From Paragordius varius (taxonomy: Eukaryota > Nematomorpha), in assembly GCA_964247055.1 (NCBI GenBank), contig OZ176053.1, forward strand, positions 11,408,001-11,472,000: a stretch of 64,000 bases of DNA, given 5' to 3'. Every line of letters starts with the position of its first letter. Positions within the stretch are counted from its first letter, which is position 1. A model generated the notes under the pieces. The model was not told where the DNA came from and ran no database searches. It saw only the letters and a program-made list of their open reading frames with translations. Made by a program: the position numbers and the translations under genes. This document shows, in pieces, positions 12,890 to 25,079 of this stretch.

Positions 12890-15885
12890 TTACACACAAT
12901 TATTTTGTGGATTGTTTTGAAGGGGGGATCTTTGTTTAGCATCACCATTGTTAAGATTAGATGGTTTAGAAAAACTTCCATGTCTAAACACGTGTGGATG
13001 TTTGCACGTATCAACTATGGTGTTTTTCATTTTATGAATAACGGCACACGGATCACTAGCTTTCATGATAGCCGTCCCAGAAACGATCATATTGGCACCT
13101 GCGGTTAGGCATTCAGATATATTGTCAAGACTGACACCCCCATCAACTTCGATGGGTAAATCGTGATAATTTTCTCGTAAATACTCAACCTATGAGACAA
13201 AAAAAAGAGTTTTAATAATTAAATATTCGATATTCTGTAAGCTAATCAACTTTGATGGATTCATAATATTCCGGTACATGTTTATACATAAAAGGAAGGA
13301 TTTCAAAAAATTATCTGATATTCTATAACTTTATAAACTTCGATGAGGAAATCGTGGTAATTTTCGCGTAAATATTCACCTAAGACGCGGAAAATTAAAA
13401 AAATGGTTATCAAGTTGTGTAAAAATAATTTTAATGAGTATAATCTTAAAGAAAATCAAACAACTATGTCATAATTATATTTTTATTGCGACGGCATCAA
13501 TGGGTATCATTGTGAAAAGCAGATTAGAAATACAATACAAGCGAGTTTTAACACGCTTTTATTCAAAATTTAATTAAGGTTATTGAAATGTATATAGATG
13601 TGAGAGGATATACAAAACTCTTCGTAATCTTAACAAGTTAAAAAATTCGTTTGTACCATATGCGACCTTAAATAAATTTAAAATTTAACAATGTTATATA
13701 AATAGGTATTATTAGTTTGGCCCAGATACTGGGATTCGATAGATTAGTTTACGATATATTCTCTATCTTTTGTTGCGTTTCAAGGTATGTTTAGGTACAT
13801 AATAAACTAAATTAAAAAATCAATAATAGCTATTAATATAATTTAAATTGTGATTTTAAATTAGGTTAAAAGGTTAAAGAAAAAAATAATCTTAAAAAGT
13901 ATTAAAAAAACATATTGCTAATTATAATATTTACTCAATTTTACATAATTTTATAATTCATTCCCAAATAATATATTATTTAATGTGAAAACTTTTGGCA
14001 TCATATCCCCCATAAATTTTTGACCCCCAAAACCAGGTTCAACTGTCATGATTAAAACCATATCGACCGAATTAATGTAAGGCGTAAGTACAGAAACAGG
14101 TGTTTTAGGTTTAATAGCTATTCCAACTTTCATTCCAGATTCTCTGATTTTGCGGATACAGTTGTTAGCATCAGAAGTCGCTTCGTAATGGAAAGTGTAG
14201 AGTTGAGCTCCTGCATCAGACATACAGGTAATCCACTATCAGAATAAGAGAAATAAAACAAAATTTATAAAAGTAAAAGGTTATAACGCTTTAAAAGATA
14301 CCATTATTTATTAATTTTATATATAACCTAAGATAATTGGAATTATAATATATATATTTTTGAGTTTCCTATTCACATTTTTTACATGGCATTAGGGAAA
14401 GAATATTGAATGTTTATATTATTAGTCTTGTGTTACATATGTATAACACTGGACAATAAATTTTTTTGCCACTCGAGTTTTTAGAATTTTCTGATATTTA
14501 GTATCATTTTAGCAGTAAATCTGAAATAAAAATCATAACTTGTTGGAAGAATTTTGTATAATTTGATTTTTTTGATTATGCGCCCTCTTTATCAAAATTT
14601 TACTAAAAAATATTTTTCTTTGAAAATATACAAGTAATGCCCAAATATATCATTCGAAAGAGTAATAAAAACTCTAAAAATGCATACTAATATGTATTAC
14701 ATCGACAGTTAATATTGGACACAAAGAGCAACAAACGCGCGAAGCGAGAGCATTTTTTTTAATTATTATATTTTTAAAACTAATGGATGAAAATAGCTCA
14801 AACTTTGTTTAGATGGTGATGAATGTCCAAAAAAGATAACACAAGAAAGTTTTTTTGATTAAAACATTTTATTATTGCTTTTAGTCACTAAAAACAGCCA
14901 TTTTTAAGTTTTATGTTTTTTAAAATTACCATCTCATCAAGATTAATTTATTTTCTTTACAGGGCTGATAATTTCGAAATTTTAAAGATAAAAACAAAGT
15001 GTAAGGTATTTTTGATCTTTTACAGCCATTATGTAATAAATTTACAGTTATAACTATGCATTTTAGTATCCACTAGGTAAAATATTTATGATAATAATAA
15101 TTTTTATTAAAAAAGCAAACCAAAAGCTTTTTCAGACATTTTTTTTTAAATTAAATACTAATATAACCCTAATAATTATATTAAAATAATTTATATGATT
15201 TTCAAATCAGTTTGTCTGTAAAAATTATTGACTTACTTAAGGATTGAAAATTTTGACCATTTAAATCCAAATAACTTTTACATCCGATTGATTTAAATGA
15301 CCTACTACCATTTAAAAGATGCAGTTTTTTGCGCTCTTTCGAATGATATAAAATACATGGCTTCATATCTAAAACTTTTACTTTTCGAAATTTCGAGTTT
15401 AATGTTAAATAGGGGCCAAAAATTATCGATAAACTCTAATATAAAAAATTCTTCCATGCTAGACCAATTTTCTTTTCAGATATACTAATTATGTACTTTA
15501 ATGAAATAAATTTTAAATTTACAAGAATGGCAGTTAAAAAAGTTAAAATTTGTTGTCTAGTGTAATTTTCATGTAAAAAATAATTAAAAAAGAATAAAAA
15601 ATAACGCATAATTACTTTTTCTGGTTCAGAAACCATCATATGCATGTCGAAAGGGGTATCAGGTAGATTTTTACGCAAACATTTGACCATAGAACAACCA
15701 AAAGTAATGTTTGGAACAAAATGACCATCCATTACATCTAAATGAATATAATCGGCTCCTTCATTCATCATCCTTTTACATTCGTAAGCTAAATTCGATA
15801 AGTCTCCATTTAATATAGAGGGGCCGATTTTACAATCATCACAGCTTTTTGCAAAATGAAAATCGGGCAATTTTGTGTTACTCAT
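12890..15885 (-). CDS. RPE: Ribulose-phosphate 3-epimerase
   Basis: Interconverts ribulose 5-phosphate and xylulose 5-phosphate in the cytosolic pentose phosphate pathway. Exons 15616-15885, 13993-14235 and 12890-13189, all in phase 0, give 270 residues as a TIM barrel. Active-site residues known in the family are visible: Ser23 in GPSILNGDL, His48 and Asp50 in [14 protein letters not shown], His82 in FDMHMM, Asp187 in IEVDGGV. The phosphate-binding region [12 protein letters not shown] is also present. Human RPE has 228 residues. The extra length is partly a C-terminal tail of about 35 residues ([20 protein letters not shown]...), which looks disordered and is not part of the usual fold. Intron 1 carries a 1.1 kb transposon. 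Intron 2 carries a broken duplicate of the start of exon 3. Confidence 0.96.
13331..13385 (-). pseudogene. Duplicated 5' fragment of epimerase exon 3
   Basis: Within intron 2, a TTAG acceptor-like site is followed by a reading [15 protein letters not shown]. That mirrors the true exon start [18 protein letters not shown] at 13189. The nucleotide match covers about 55 bp and then decays; the frame soon meets a stop. It is a partial tandem duplication now intronic. It could act as a decoy exon but cannot encode the catalytic Asp-Gly-Gly loop. Confidence 0.8.
14447..15562 (-). mobile_element. Non-autonomous Tc1/mariner-like element, copy 1
   Basis: A 1,116-bp element with terminal inverted repeats CACTRGACAACAAATTTT (one end here CACTGGACAATAAATTTT). 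It is flanked by TA and sits in intron 1 of the epimerase. It is nearly identical, in inverse orientation, to 30108-31230; sampled blocks differ at only a few per cent. It contains the unusual GC-bearing block ACAAACGCGCGAAGCGAGAG. The one sizeable open frame occurs in both copies and resembles no transposase I know, so I read it as a repeat by-product. Confidence 0.85.
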
Positions 15886-16707
15886 TAACCGTATTTATTA
15901 AGGTCACATTGATGTATTTTAAACAGGTGATTTTTATATGAAAATTTAAAAAAATCTTAGTTTATGTAAAAAAGTACGAACGCTAATAAAATTGATTTAG
16001 TGTTAAAAAATATTAATTTTCATTCATAGGTTATCAAATAAAGAATACATTTATATATTTTTTATTTTGAAAGGGAAACTCTCACTTTTAAAATTAAAAA
16101 GGGGGTCTTGCCGCATCTAAAAAATAACCTCAAGCAACTGATTTTTAATAGTTTCCTATCAACAAGTTCCTTATAAATATCTTTAATACTTATTATGGTA
16201 GGAAAATGTATAGGTCTTTTGGTATCGTCCCTAAAAGTGATTTTAGATTAGTTACACTTCTGGTAGCTGGCCAAAACCAATATCACTATAATAATCCTTA
16301 TAAATTTTTATAACAGAATATACTGATTTTGGACGCAGTGTATTATGAAAGATCTTAGCTATAATATTAATACTATTCAAAATATTAAACCCTTATATAT
16401 CAATAAACCTAAATTTTTAAGCTTATATTTTAAAGCTTCGATATTTGTAAGGGTACTAATAAAATAAAATTTAAATTAAAATTAAAAGTTTTTATAGAGG
16501 TTTATATGTAGAAAACTGTCGCATCGGTTTCAAAAAGTTAGTTGGCGCACTAGTTAATAGCCATTTTCTAGTGAAAACTTCTTATATTGCGACTCAAAAC
16601 TTGTTATATATACTTATCGTGTCGAGTAGTAGCGACGCGTGGGCACAACTATCAATATATAGCATCAATTATATAATTTATTAAATTTACCAATTTGTTT
16701 ACTAGTT
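15886..16707. other. Intergenic, upstream of the epimerase
   Basis: AT-rich with no coding signal on either strand. The epimerase promoter should be at the left end; no recognisable motif. Confidence 0.4.
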
Positions 16708-17951
16708 GGATACAACACATTCATTTCATTCCTTTGATTCAATTGGGATAGTTGGATACCCCAGGCCTATTTAAAATTATATTCTTTAAAAATTAAGGAA
16801 GGAATCGAAACCATGGGAAAATTTTGCCCTTATATAACATTAATAAACCGAAATATATAAAAAATTTTATTCAAAAATTTATTTAAAGCTAAAACCGAAA
16901 GGTAAAAATTTCGTCAACGTGACATGTGTGAAATGGTAAAATTAAAAAATAATACAAAATAAACCGTTTTTTCTATTTCTATCAATGGTAGATGTAATTT
17001 TAATAAAAAATTAGCTTAAATTTTACCCTTAAAATTAAATGAAGACAATATTTTGCAAAAATTTGTAAAATAAAAATGGCGTCGAAGTAATTTGACATGA
17101 TTTTTTTTTAATAAAACAAAATTATATTTAGATATTTTGACATATTTATATAATTTTTATTAGGATAGAAGCATAAATTTAAATTAAGACCGTTTCCTTC
17201 CGTAGTTTTTTAAAAATACTAATTTAAATTTTGTCTGGGGTATTTCCCAAATTGAATCGGAGTGTTAAATTGGTTATACGCTAATTATACTAGCACATAA
17301 CCTTTATATTATTTTTGTAGATGTTTGCATTTGGGGAACCCAGAGCTTAAAATTACTAATAAACTACTGTGTAAGTTTTAAATAAAATAACCAAACATTA
17401 ATCTTTTGAATCTTAAAAAGCGTTTTTACATCTAGAGCCCGAAATCGGTTTCAAAAGCCAATGAAAACAAACAGCTGATTTGAAATCACATGGGGTACCT
17501 AAATACTTCAGACAATATTTACGTTGATATTTTATAAAACTGCTAAAAGAAACGGTTTCAATTTAACTTTATGCCTCTATCCTGATAAAAATCATACAGA
17601 TAAGCCGAAATATGAAAAGAAGTTTCATATCAAATTACTTGAACGCCATTTTTACGACATTTTTGCAAAATATGGTTGTTTGAAAGTTTACGTTTTTTAT
17701 TAAAATCGCATTTAATATAGATATAACAGAAAAGTTATTATGCTTTATTTTTATATTTAGCTTGTGTTTCAAGTTTTTTAAATTTGGTGAATAACTAATA
17801 ATTTTGAATTATTTTTTTAATATTTCATTGATGTAGGTGCAAACATTTGCAATGGTTTCAATTTATTCCATATCTTTTATATTTCATTTTAAACAAGCCT
17901 GTGGTATCTAATACCCCAATTTAAATCGAAGGAAATGAATGTGTTGTATCC
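16708..17951. mobile_element. Foldback element with arms of about 0.5 kb
   Basis: The outer ends are GGATACAACACATTCATTTC and its inverse. Homology continues inward through both arms. Matching blocks include AGGATAGARGCATAAA...ACCGTTTC, ATGGCGT(C/T)(G/C)AAGTAATTTGA and AAATTGGGRTA. The arms run about 16708-17250 and 17490-17951, with a loop between. Arm identity is reduced by indels, so the element is old. No coding capacity. No target duplication was clear. A half copy is at 26095-26530. Confidence 0.8.
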
Positions 17952-18124
17952 ATGTGTTAATAATTTTCCAATAATTTATTTTGTCTTATAAATATAAATT
18001 AAATTAGAAAATACAATGAGTTAATTGCGTTATCATTTTTATGAGTTATTTTAATTTAAATCCATATCCATCAGTTTGGAATTTAAATCCCAAAAAAGCG
18101 ATTTTGTTCAAAATCATGCTGCTT

Positions 18125-21100
18125 TCATATTATTTTTGTGTTATTTTCTTGAATATAAGATAGATAATTTGTTATGGTATGGTTTATTGCGAGATCCAAA
18201 CGCTTCAATAAATTAATAAAATTTTTATTAGCGTGAACATATTGAGAACTTGTTTGATTATCATTATAATTTTTAACAGGATTTCTTGCCGCCTTTTGAA
18301 TGGCTTTTTTCGAAAAATGTTTAATGTATGCTAATTTGTGAGGTACACTGTATACAAAGCAGGCCGAATTATCTATAAATCATAAAAGAACTTTAAATAA
18401 AATGTTGTTATTATTAATTAGAATGAAAAAACAAAAAATTTGGGTTTTACCCAAAGTATGTTGACGCATATATTTATAACGTTTTCGCATTTCCTTAAAC
18501 GACCCCATAATAATTGAGTGTGGCTGATGTATGGCCAGACATTCCACAAATTTCGGTGCAATAACGTACTTTGATCGTATTTTATGTGGGTAAAATCCAT
18601 CCTGAGGTCTTATTGGACCGTAGTGAGCTAACAAAGATTTGCTGTAGATTTTTGTCAAAACATCAAAATATTGAGATTCATTGATTGTATTTAATTTGGT
18701 GCCTATATTATTTGGGATTTTTGTTCGGTTGATGTACCAATAATTAGAATGATTTTTACTCCTTTCTATAGGAGTGTCCATATAACGGCTTTGAAATAGA
18801 AAACCACAGACATGGTCCGAATTTGCGTTGAAAGTCATTTTGTGTTTATCCATTCCTTTACCTTCAATAAAATGGACATGTCTCAGTAGTTTAGTTAATA
18901 GTACTTGGTATGTCGAGGCATCTACTTCATTGTATAACATTTCGTCCACATCATGAAAAAGTATATAATCAGCTATATTTAGTAGATAAAATATGTAAAA
19001 AAATTCAAATCAACATTCGTTAGTATAATTTTATACCATTGTCTAATCCATTACGATACAGACAATCTTGAATATGTGCCACTTGCCCATGATAATGAAT
19101 CCGTCCCCTAACTTGATCAGGCAAATTCCACTGTATCGATTCGATTCGAAATAAATTTCCATTTTCATTTTTGTATGATTGGCTTACATAGTATTGAATA
19201 AGTTGGTCAAACAAGGTTATATGTGAGTCTTTTTATATATTATAAAAATATTAATATAAAAATGTAAATCCCTCTTTATTAAGTGAAATGGAATATTGGT
19301 CAAATTATCAATAAAGTTGACCGATCAATAATCGATCTGACCGCCTCTGAATGCAGTGATTCCTGCTCATTCACAATCAATTAATACCACAATACAAAGA
19401 TAGTTATTAATGAAACAAGTTCAAAACGAATCAAAGTGGTAATTATTGTAAAATTTAATAATAAATATCAAACATCATAAGATTTAGGAATTATTTTATT
19501 AAATACTATTTAAATATATGTTATATTATTCAAATAAATATATGTTTTTCGACATATTTTATGAAGGCAATCACAGTCACGGTCATGATTGCATCCATAA
19601 CAATCTGCCACACATAATCAACTTTTTATATTGGATAGTATTCCATTTAATTCGATTTGTGATCATTCAATTCAAAAATTAATTTAATATAAATTTTTAA
19701 GGTTGTGTACTCTCAAAATAGCAAACAAATTTTGGGTTACTTTATAAATTCTAATGCTTTAATACGCATCAATGAATATAAATTAACCAGGCATCGATTC
19801 CATATAAAGTGTAATCTTATTAGCACCCATTATGCGATTCCACTCAATTGTTTGCATAGTTTGTAAAAAGAAGAACAATAATTGATTAGCAGCACCAAAA
19901 AACGGAGGTATACAGACATGAATTTTAAACCGATTTTTTCCTACAACCCTACATACATATAGAAATTTTTAACGCTAAAACAAACATTAATTAACATAAT
20001 AACATAGTTTTATTAGTTTAAGATCTTAAAAAAAGTAGGTATTTTTAAATGGCATTGACTATAATATTTAATTGATTTAAACAAGGACAAAAAAATAACA
20101 ATACTAAAAATATATGTGAGAATAATAATTTCGGGTCCTAGACTCCGTTGAAATATTGATTGATTTTTTTATTGCAAAAAATCATATATTAAAATATTTA
20201 CTAATATATTAAAATAGACAAAAAAACATATATGGATATACGTTCTAACTTTTTACTTGTCTCATTAGCGATTCCAGCGGTTTTTGTCACATGCAAGAAT
20301 TTCAATGGGTTTAATTGATTTATTATGTATAGAAAAGGGTATTCACCAATTATATCCATTTCGATTTCCAATAACCACCAATAAAGTTGCCCATACTTAT
20401 CATATCTGACTGTTTGTTTGGCATTATATGCCGGGGTCATGGATAAAGCAATATTTTGATGAATGGTTTTGAGAGTAGAAATACTTTGATAATCGTATAA
20501 TGCAACACCTATAGGAGTTAATGCATCATTTGTGTGATATGAAGACGTAGAGTTTTCATTGAAACGTGTTGGACAATAAATAATGGATGTTGTAAAAGGA
20601 TGTCCATGGTTTTCAGGTAATTCTCTACGAAACAAAGGGCTGAATGCAATTTTTAACACTTTTTTAGGATTTTGACCTTTTTCAGAAGTTCCTTGCCATG
20701 CCTCTAATAAAACCACACACCATAACGGATATAAATCAGGATGTGTATCAGAATAAGGCGAATACTGCATATCAAAATATTTTACATGACTAATCATTGC
20801 ACATATGTTAGTAGCAGACAAGATTTTAGCGTAGATTAACTGCACGTATGCAATCAATTTGTTAATGTAGCATGAAATTCGGTACAATATATTCCATACT
20901 TCATAGATCAATCTCGTATGATTTTCGCGAAACCGTCTACCCCTGTTAGTTTTAGTAATAGCTATTATTCTTATAACATTTTCTCCCAAAAACTTATTAA
21001 AGTTTTCTAAAGGTTTAGTCAGTTTGTTTGTGTCATAGTATGCTGAAAATGCATAAACTTGGCCCATGGAGTGCTGCTTTGATTTTAATGCTAGATTGTG

Positions 21101-22678
21101 CCATGTTTCGTTTGGTTCATAAAATTGGAAAAATTGTGTGATGGATTCTTTTTTTACATTATTAATATTTTTGGACAAATGATCAAGGTATAAAAAATCA
21201 CTATTTAGATTCCCAAATTCGTTACCTATCGGGGTTAAAAATAAATTTAAAATTCACAACCTTATAGAATATACCAGGTGTATTTATAAATATATACCGT
21301 TTTTTTGGTGTGTAAACATGTAATTTTTAAGGGAAATTATTGATATAATTAATCGTAATATTATCCATCGGTTATATACATGTCACCCATCTCACATGTA
21401 ATATATGAATGGCAGAAAAACTGTTTTAGCGGTAAACCATTTGTCCAGCCTTTTTCAAAGTTTTTCCAAATATTGAAGTGTTGCTCTTCAAAGATGTGTC
21501 CCATTGATGTGAAGAGATAAATTAGATGGCATCAGGTCAGGAATGTACAGCGGATCCATAACAAGTTTCCATTGAAGCAATTTTAAGGTGTCTTTCACTA
21601 ATTTTGTCGTGTGAGATGGTGTATTGTCATGCAGCAAAATCACTTTTTATGTTTTCCGGCCCATTCCGGTCGTTTTTCGATTAATGCCTGGTTTAAATTA
21701 ATAATTTGGCGATTGAGTTGTATAGCAGACTTCAGAATTTAATCATACCAGAAACATATCATGGTGTTTTTGCCGAACGATTCGGCCTTGGTATTGATGG
21801 ATCGGCTTGGAATGAAAGCCGTGACTTTTCCGCTTTGCATTTACAAAAAAGGTCACTTCTCTCACCCGTCGCAATCGGCGCAAAAATGATTCCTTTTGTG
21901 GACGTTGTTAAATCAGGATTTTAAAAGTTTTTGCGATATTAGATTTGACGGTCATTCAGTGGAGCACATTTACCGAATTTATTAGTCTTTTCCACTGATA
22001 TTGTAGCGTCGACAGATTGATCTAACACTTCTGCCGATTGCCATTTGCGTTGATGTCGTCCAATAACTCTTACAGTTTATCGTCTGCAAACTTGTGTCGT
22101 CTGCCAGAGCGCTGACTCTCTTTTACATTAAAATCCGAAAAATTTCAAAATCACGTTTCAGTCGATGGAGCATGTATACCATATGTTGGTGCCAGCAAAC
22201 AATGACTACCCTTTTTTAAATGAAATGAGAAATGCAATGCGCAACACCAATGTTCTTTTTCATGCACAAATATCGACATGATTACTAAATGATAAAAATA
22301 AGGCGCTACCTTTTTGGCGGACTCTAATTTAGCGTGTTTGTATATTAATTTTAGTAGAACAAAATGGGGTCTGTATCAAATTAAGCGTTACTTTTCGCTG
22401 ACGTATTCTCCTATTTAAACTTATAATAACTTAAGAATACATCTGGTAAATAATAAAAAAAACTGCCATACATCAACCCAAAAAACTCGAAATTGATTAA
22501 ATAGTAACAATAGTGCTAATGATAGGCCAAATTCTAAAATATACATTTGCCCTTTTAGGCGCATTATACAAAAAATATTTTTACGTGAGTAAACTGAAGA
22601 ACTATCTAAAAGTTTTAGCCGCCAATGTGTATATGAATATATATTATGATTAAGAATTAAATTTAAAAATTTTGACAT
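18125..22678 (-). CDS. Glycosyltransferase family 92 (DUF23) protein
   Basis: Probable type II Golgi membrane glycosyltransferase; GT92 members add galactose to glycans such as core fucose, but this substrate is unknown. Exons: 22441-22678 (putative), 20257-21225 (or 20242), 19788-19940, 19037-19228, 18451-18972, 18125-18372. Every intron is in phase 1 and the model closes at about 773 residues. Exon 1 offers a membrane anchor (residues 45-61, MYILEFGLSLALLLLFN). Family motifs follow: IHVCIPPFFG, IHYHGQ followed by DCLYRNG, then ADYILFHDVDEML with the metal-binding DxD-type acidic cluster near residue 525, CGFLFQSRY, and RSKYVIAPKFVECLAIH. The short last exon ends IQENNTKII. A dead mariner sits in intron 1. 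The catalytic half is firm; exon 1 rests on phase and topology. Confidence 0.9.
21274..22290 (-). pseudogene. Degenerate mariner transposase
   Basis: A DD34D mariner transposase fossil. Conserved pieces on the minus strand include an ERQRSGR-like block (KESQRSGRRHKFADD), SINTKAESFGKNTMICFWYD, LNQALIEKRPEWAGKHKK and VILLHDNTPSHTTKLVKDTL. They are spread over different frames with several stops. The third catalytic Asp, in the usual APSDYHLF, reads MPSN here. One inverted terminal repeat, CCAGGTGTATTTATAAATAT preceded by TA, is at 21274; the opposite end was not found. It lies in intron 1 of the GT92 gene, on the same strand. Confidence 0.88.
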
Positions 22679-23492
22679 CAATAATTTATATTAACTAATA
22701 TTATATAAATATTGTAATCTAAACTTTATAGCTTATACTGGTGAATATGATTTAATTTTAATTATTAATAATTTTTCAAAAATACCATTTATTTAATTAT
22801 TTATCAACGGATTCGATATTTTTGAAAATTGAGACATAAATATAAAAGGAAGGATTTTTTTTGCAAAATATCAAATGTTTTACAACCCATTATATATCTT
22901 TGGTATGATATGACGAAAATACATGTTTTGATAATCAGCTGTTTATCATAGTTTGGTTTTGGATATTTAGTATACTTATATGTTTGATCTTAATTGTTAA
23001 GTCTATTATAATCACACTCTAAATAATTTTGATGAACCGAATCAAATTAATCAATATTTAATCAACATTTATATTTATAACCTTAGTTAAATCATATAAT
23101 ACATAAATATATTACATACTGTAACTGTTGAATGTATTAATTTTTATGTAGTAAATTAAATCTCCTTGAAAGTTGGATAATAATATGAATAAGAATGTTA
23201 AAATAATTGCATATATCCAAATATATTTCAATTTGTTTGTTGATAAAATTAATTGTTTTGCATGCATCCTTTTTATTAATGCACCATGTTATCGAATAAA
23301 TATCACAAAATCACCTTTGGCGTCTTGAAATAAATTAGGTTTTAAACGGATTAATTTTAAAATTAAATAAATTTAGACTAACTAGAAAAGTAACTCATGT
23401 GCAAAAATAAAGGCCAGTAAACAAAATACAAACAAATGAATACATTTATAATGTCTACAATGCTAAAATTAAATAAAAATTGGCATATTATA

Positions 23493-23701
23493 TAAATATA
23501 GTATGCACATTTATATTGGCCAATTGGTGATACAGTAGCGTGTGATATCAAATTTTTTTTCGCAATTCAATTAACAAATTTATGTTGCTAGATGGAAAAA
23601 ATGTTTAATTTCAACCATTTGTCATATTTAATTCTACGCTAGTGAATTTCTAACTGAACAAAAATAATGTGAACCCAATATAAATGTGCATACTATATTT
23701 A
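23493..23701. mobile_element. Short MITE with 26-bp perfect inverted ends
   Basis: A 209-bp element with ends TAAATATAGTATGCACATTT... and an exact inverse (…AAATGTGCATACTATATTTA). Arms are about 26 bp and perfect, which suggests recent insertion. Non-coding. Flanked by TA-rich sequence, so the target duplication is ambiguous. Confidence 0.8.
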
Positions 23702-25079
23702 AAAACAATTACATTGCACACATACTGTGCCCAAAATTTTATAATATATGAAAAACCAAGAGTTTATAAATATAATTGTAATCTCACCTTTTATCATTTT
23801 ATTTAGCATATGTGTAACTAGAGATTCGAGACCCATACTTTTTTATTTTCATCAACTAATGCCACCTGCACATCTTTCCTTATTCTAATTATTAAAATTT
23901 ATTCGCATACCAATTATCTTTTATGAGGGATCAAAGCATTGAACTCGTACCCTTTAGTCTAAGTTTGGCGAAGTTAGAACATCAAAGCTGCAACAATTTT
24001 TATTCTTAGTCCAAAAAAGGTTAGTTGTAAAGCCATCAATTTTAGTCAGCTAATTGCAAAAAGCGGCTTTTTGACATACAGATAAATACAGGTAAAATCA
24101 TTCAAGTTTGTGAATATTTATGTAGATTTTATATTTTTTCATGATTTGAAATGTTAATTATTATTAAAAAATAATAAATTTTTCAAATATTGATAATAAC
24201 ATTTAAATATATTTTTTTGACATTTCATTTTTTTTGTTTTTTTGCTTTACATTGTTGATTGCTATTAATTATGATATATTTTTTCGATTAGCACAGGTAA
24301 AACTATGTGATATTACTCTTTTTATTATATTGTTAAAAAATTTGATTTTTGCTTTTTTTAGTTATCATCATTGAGTAAAATTAGTACAAATAAAAATATT
24401 GCGGTTTTTAAAAAATTAAGTATTTTAATTTTTTGTTAAACCTTGCTAATTGTTATTAATTACCAAATATTGACATCCACAAATACAGTTAAAAATAAAT
24501 ATTATGCGGTTTTTATAATTATTTGTTATTGTATAACATTGTTAATTATGTATTATATATTTTTGACATATCTTTACAGTTAATAATTACATGTTGTGGT
24601 TTTATGTTTAAGATTTTAATTATCAAAATACAACAATACATATTTTAACAACCACCTTATGCCATCAATATTTAAATTTAAATTGATTACAAAAAAGACC
24701 AAGATACATAAACCATCATTATAGAGTAATAGCTGTCACGCTCCGTGTGACGTAGTCTCACCGATAATTATTCTTAATAATTTGCAATAAATAGAGGAAA
24801 GATAAAAAAAATAATAAAAATATTTATTAAAAAGAATGTCTTTAATTATTCTTTTACGGTTGCATGGGCTATTTTTTACTCGAAATTGACCATATTTAAA
24901 CTGTCCTTTATCAAAGTTAATATTCAATTATCATTGGATTTATTTAAGGATATTCGTTTTACGAAATCATGGTTAAAAGTTTTATTTTTTTGTGTTCACG
25001 CAGCTGGTGTCAAGGGATATAAAAAGTAAATCATTTGTGATCCATTTTTTAAAGAAAGAATGATTATACAAATTCCTCA
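23702..25079. other. Gene-free AT-rich stretch
   Basis: No coding signal on either strand. A 15-bp imperfect palindrome CACGCTCCGTGTGAC near 24737 is the only feature noticed. Confidence 0.35.

Noticed and set aside
12887-13108. Open frame on the plus strand
   Set aside because: It is the antisense shadow of epimerase exon 3.
15297-15488. 63-residue open frame, repeated at 30124-30375
   Set aside because: Both lie in the same position of the 1.1-kb TA-flanked element; no transposase motif, so a repeat by-product rather than a conserved gene.
21706-21924. 72-residue plus-strand open frame
   Set aside because: Exact antisense of the mariner transposase remnant.
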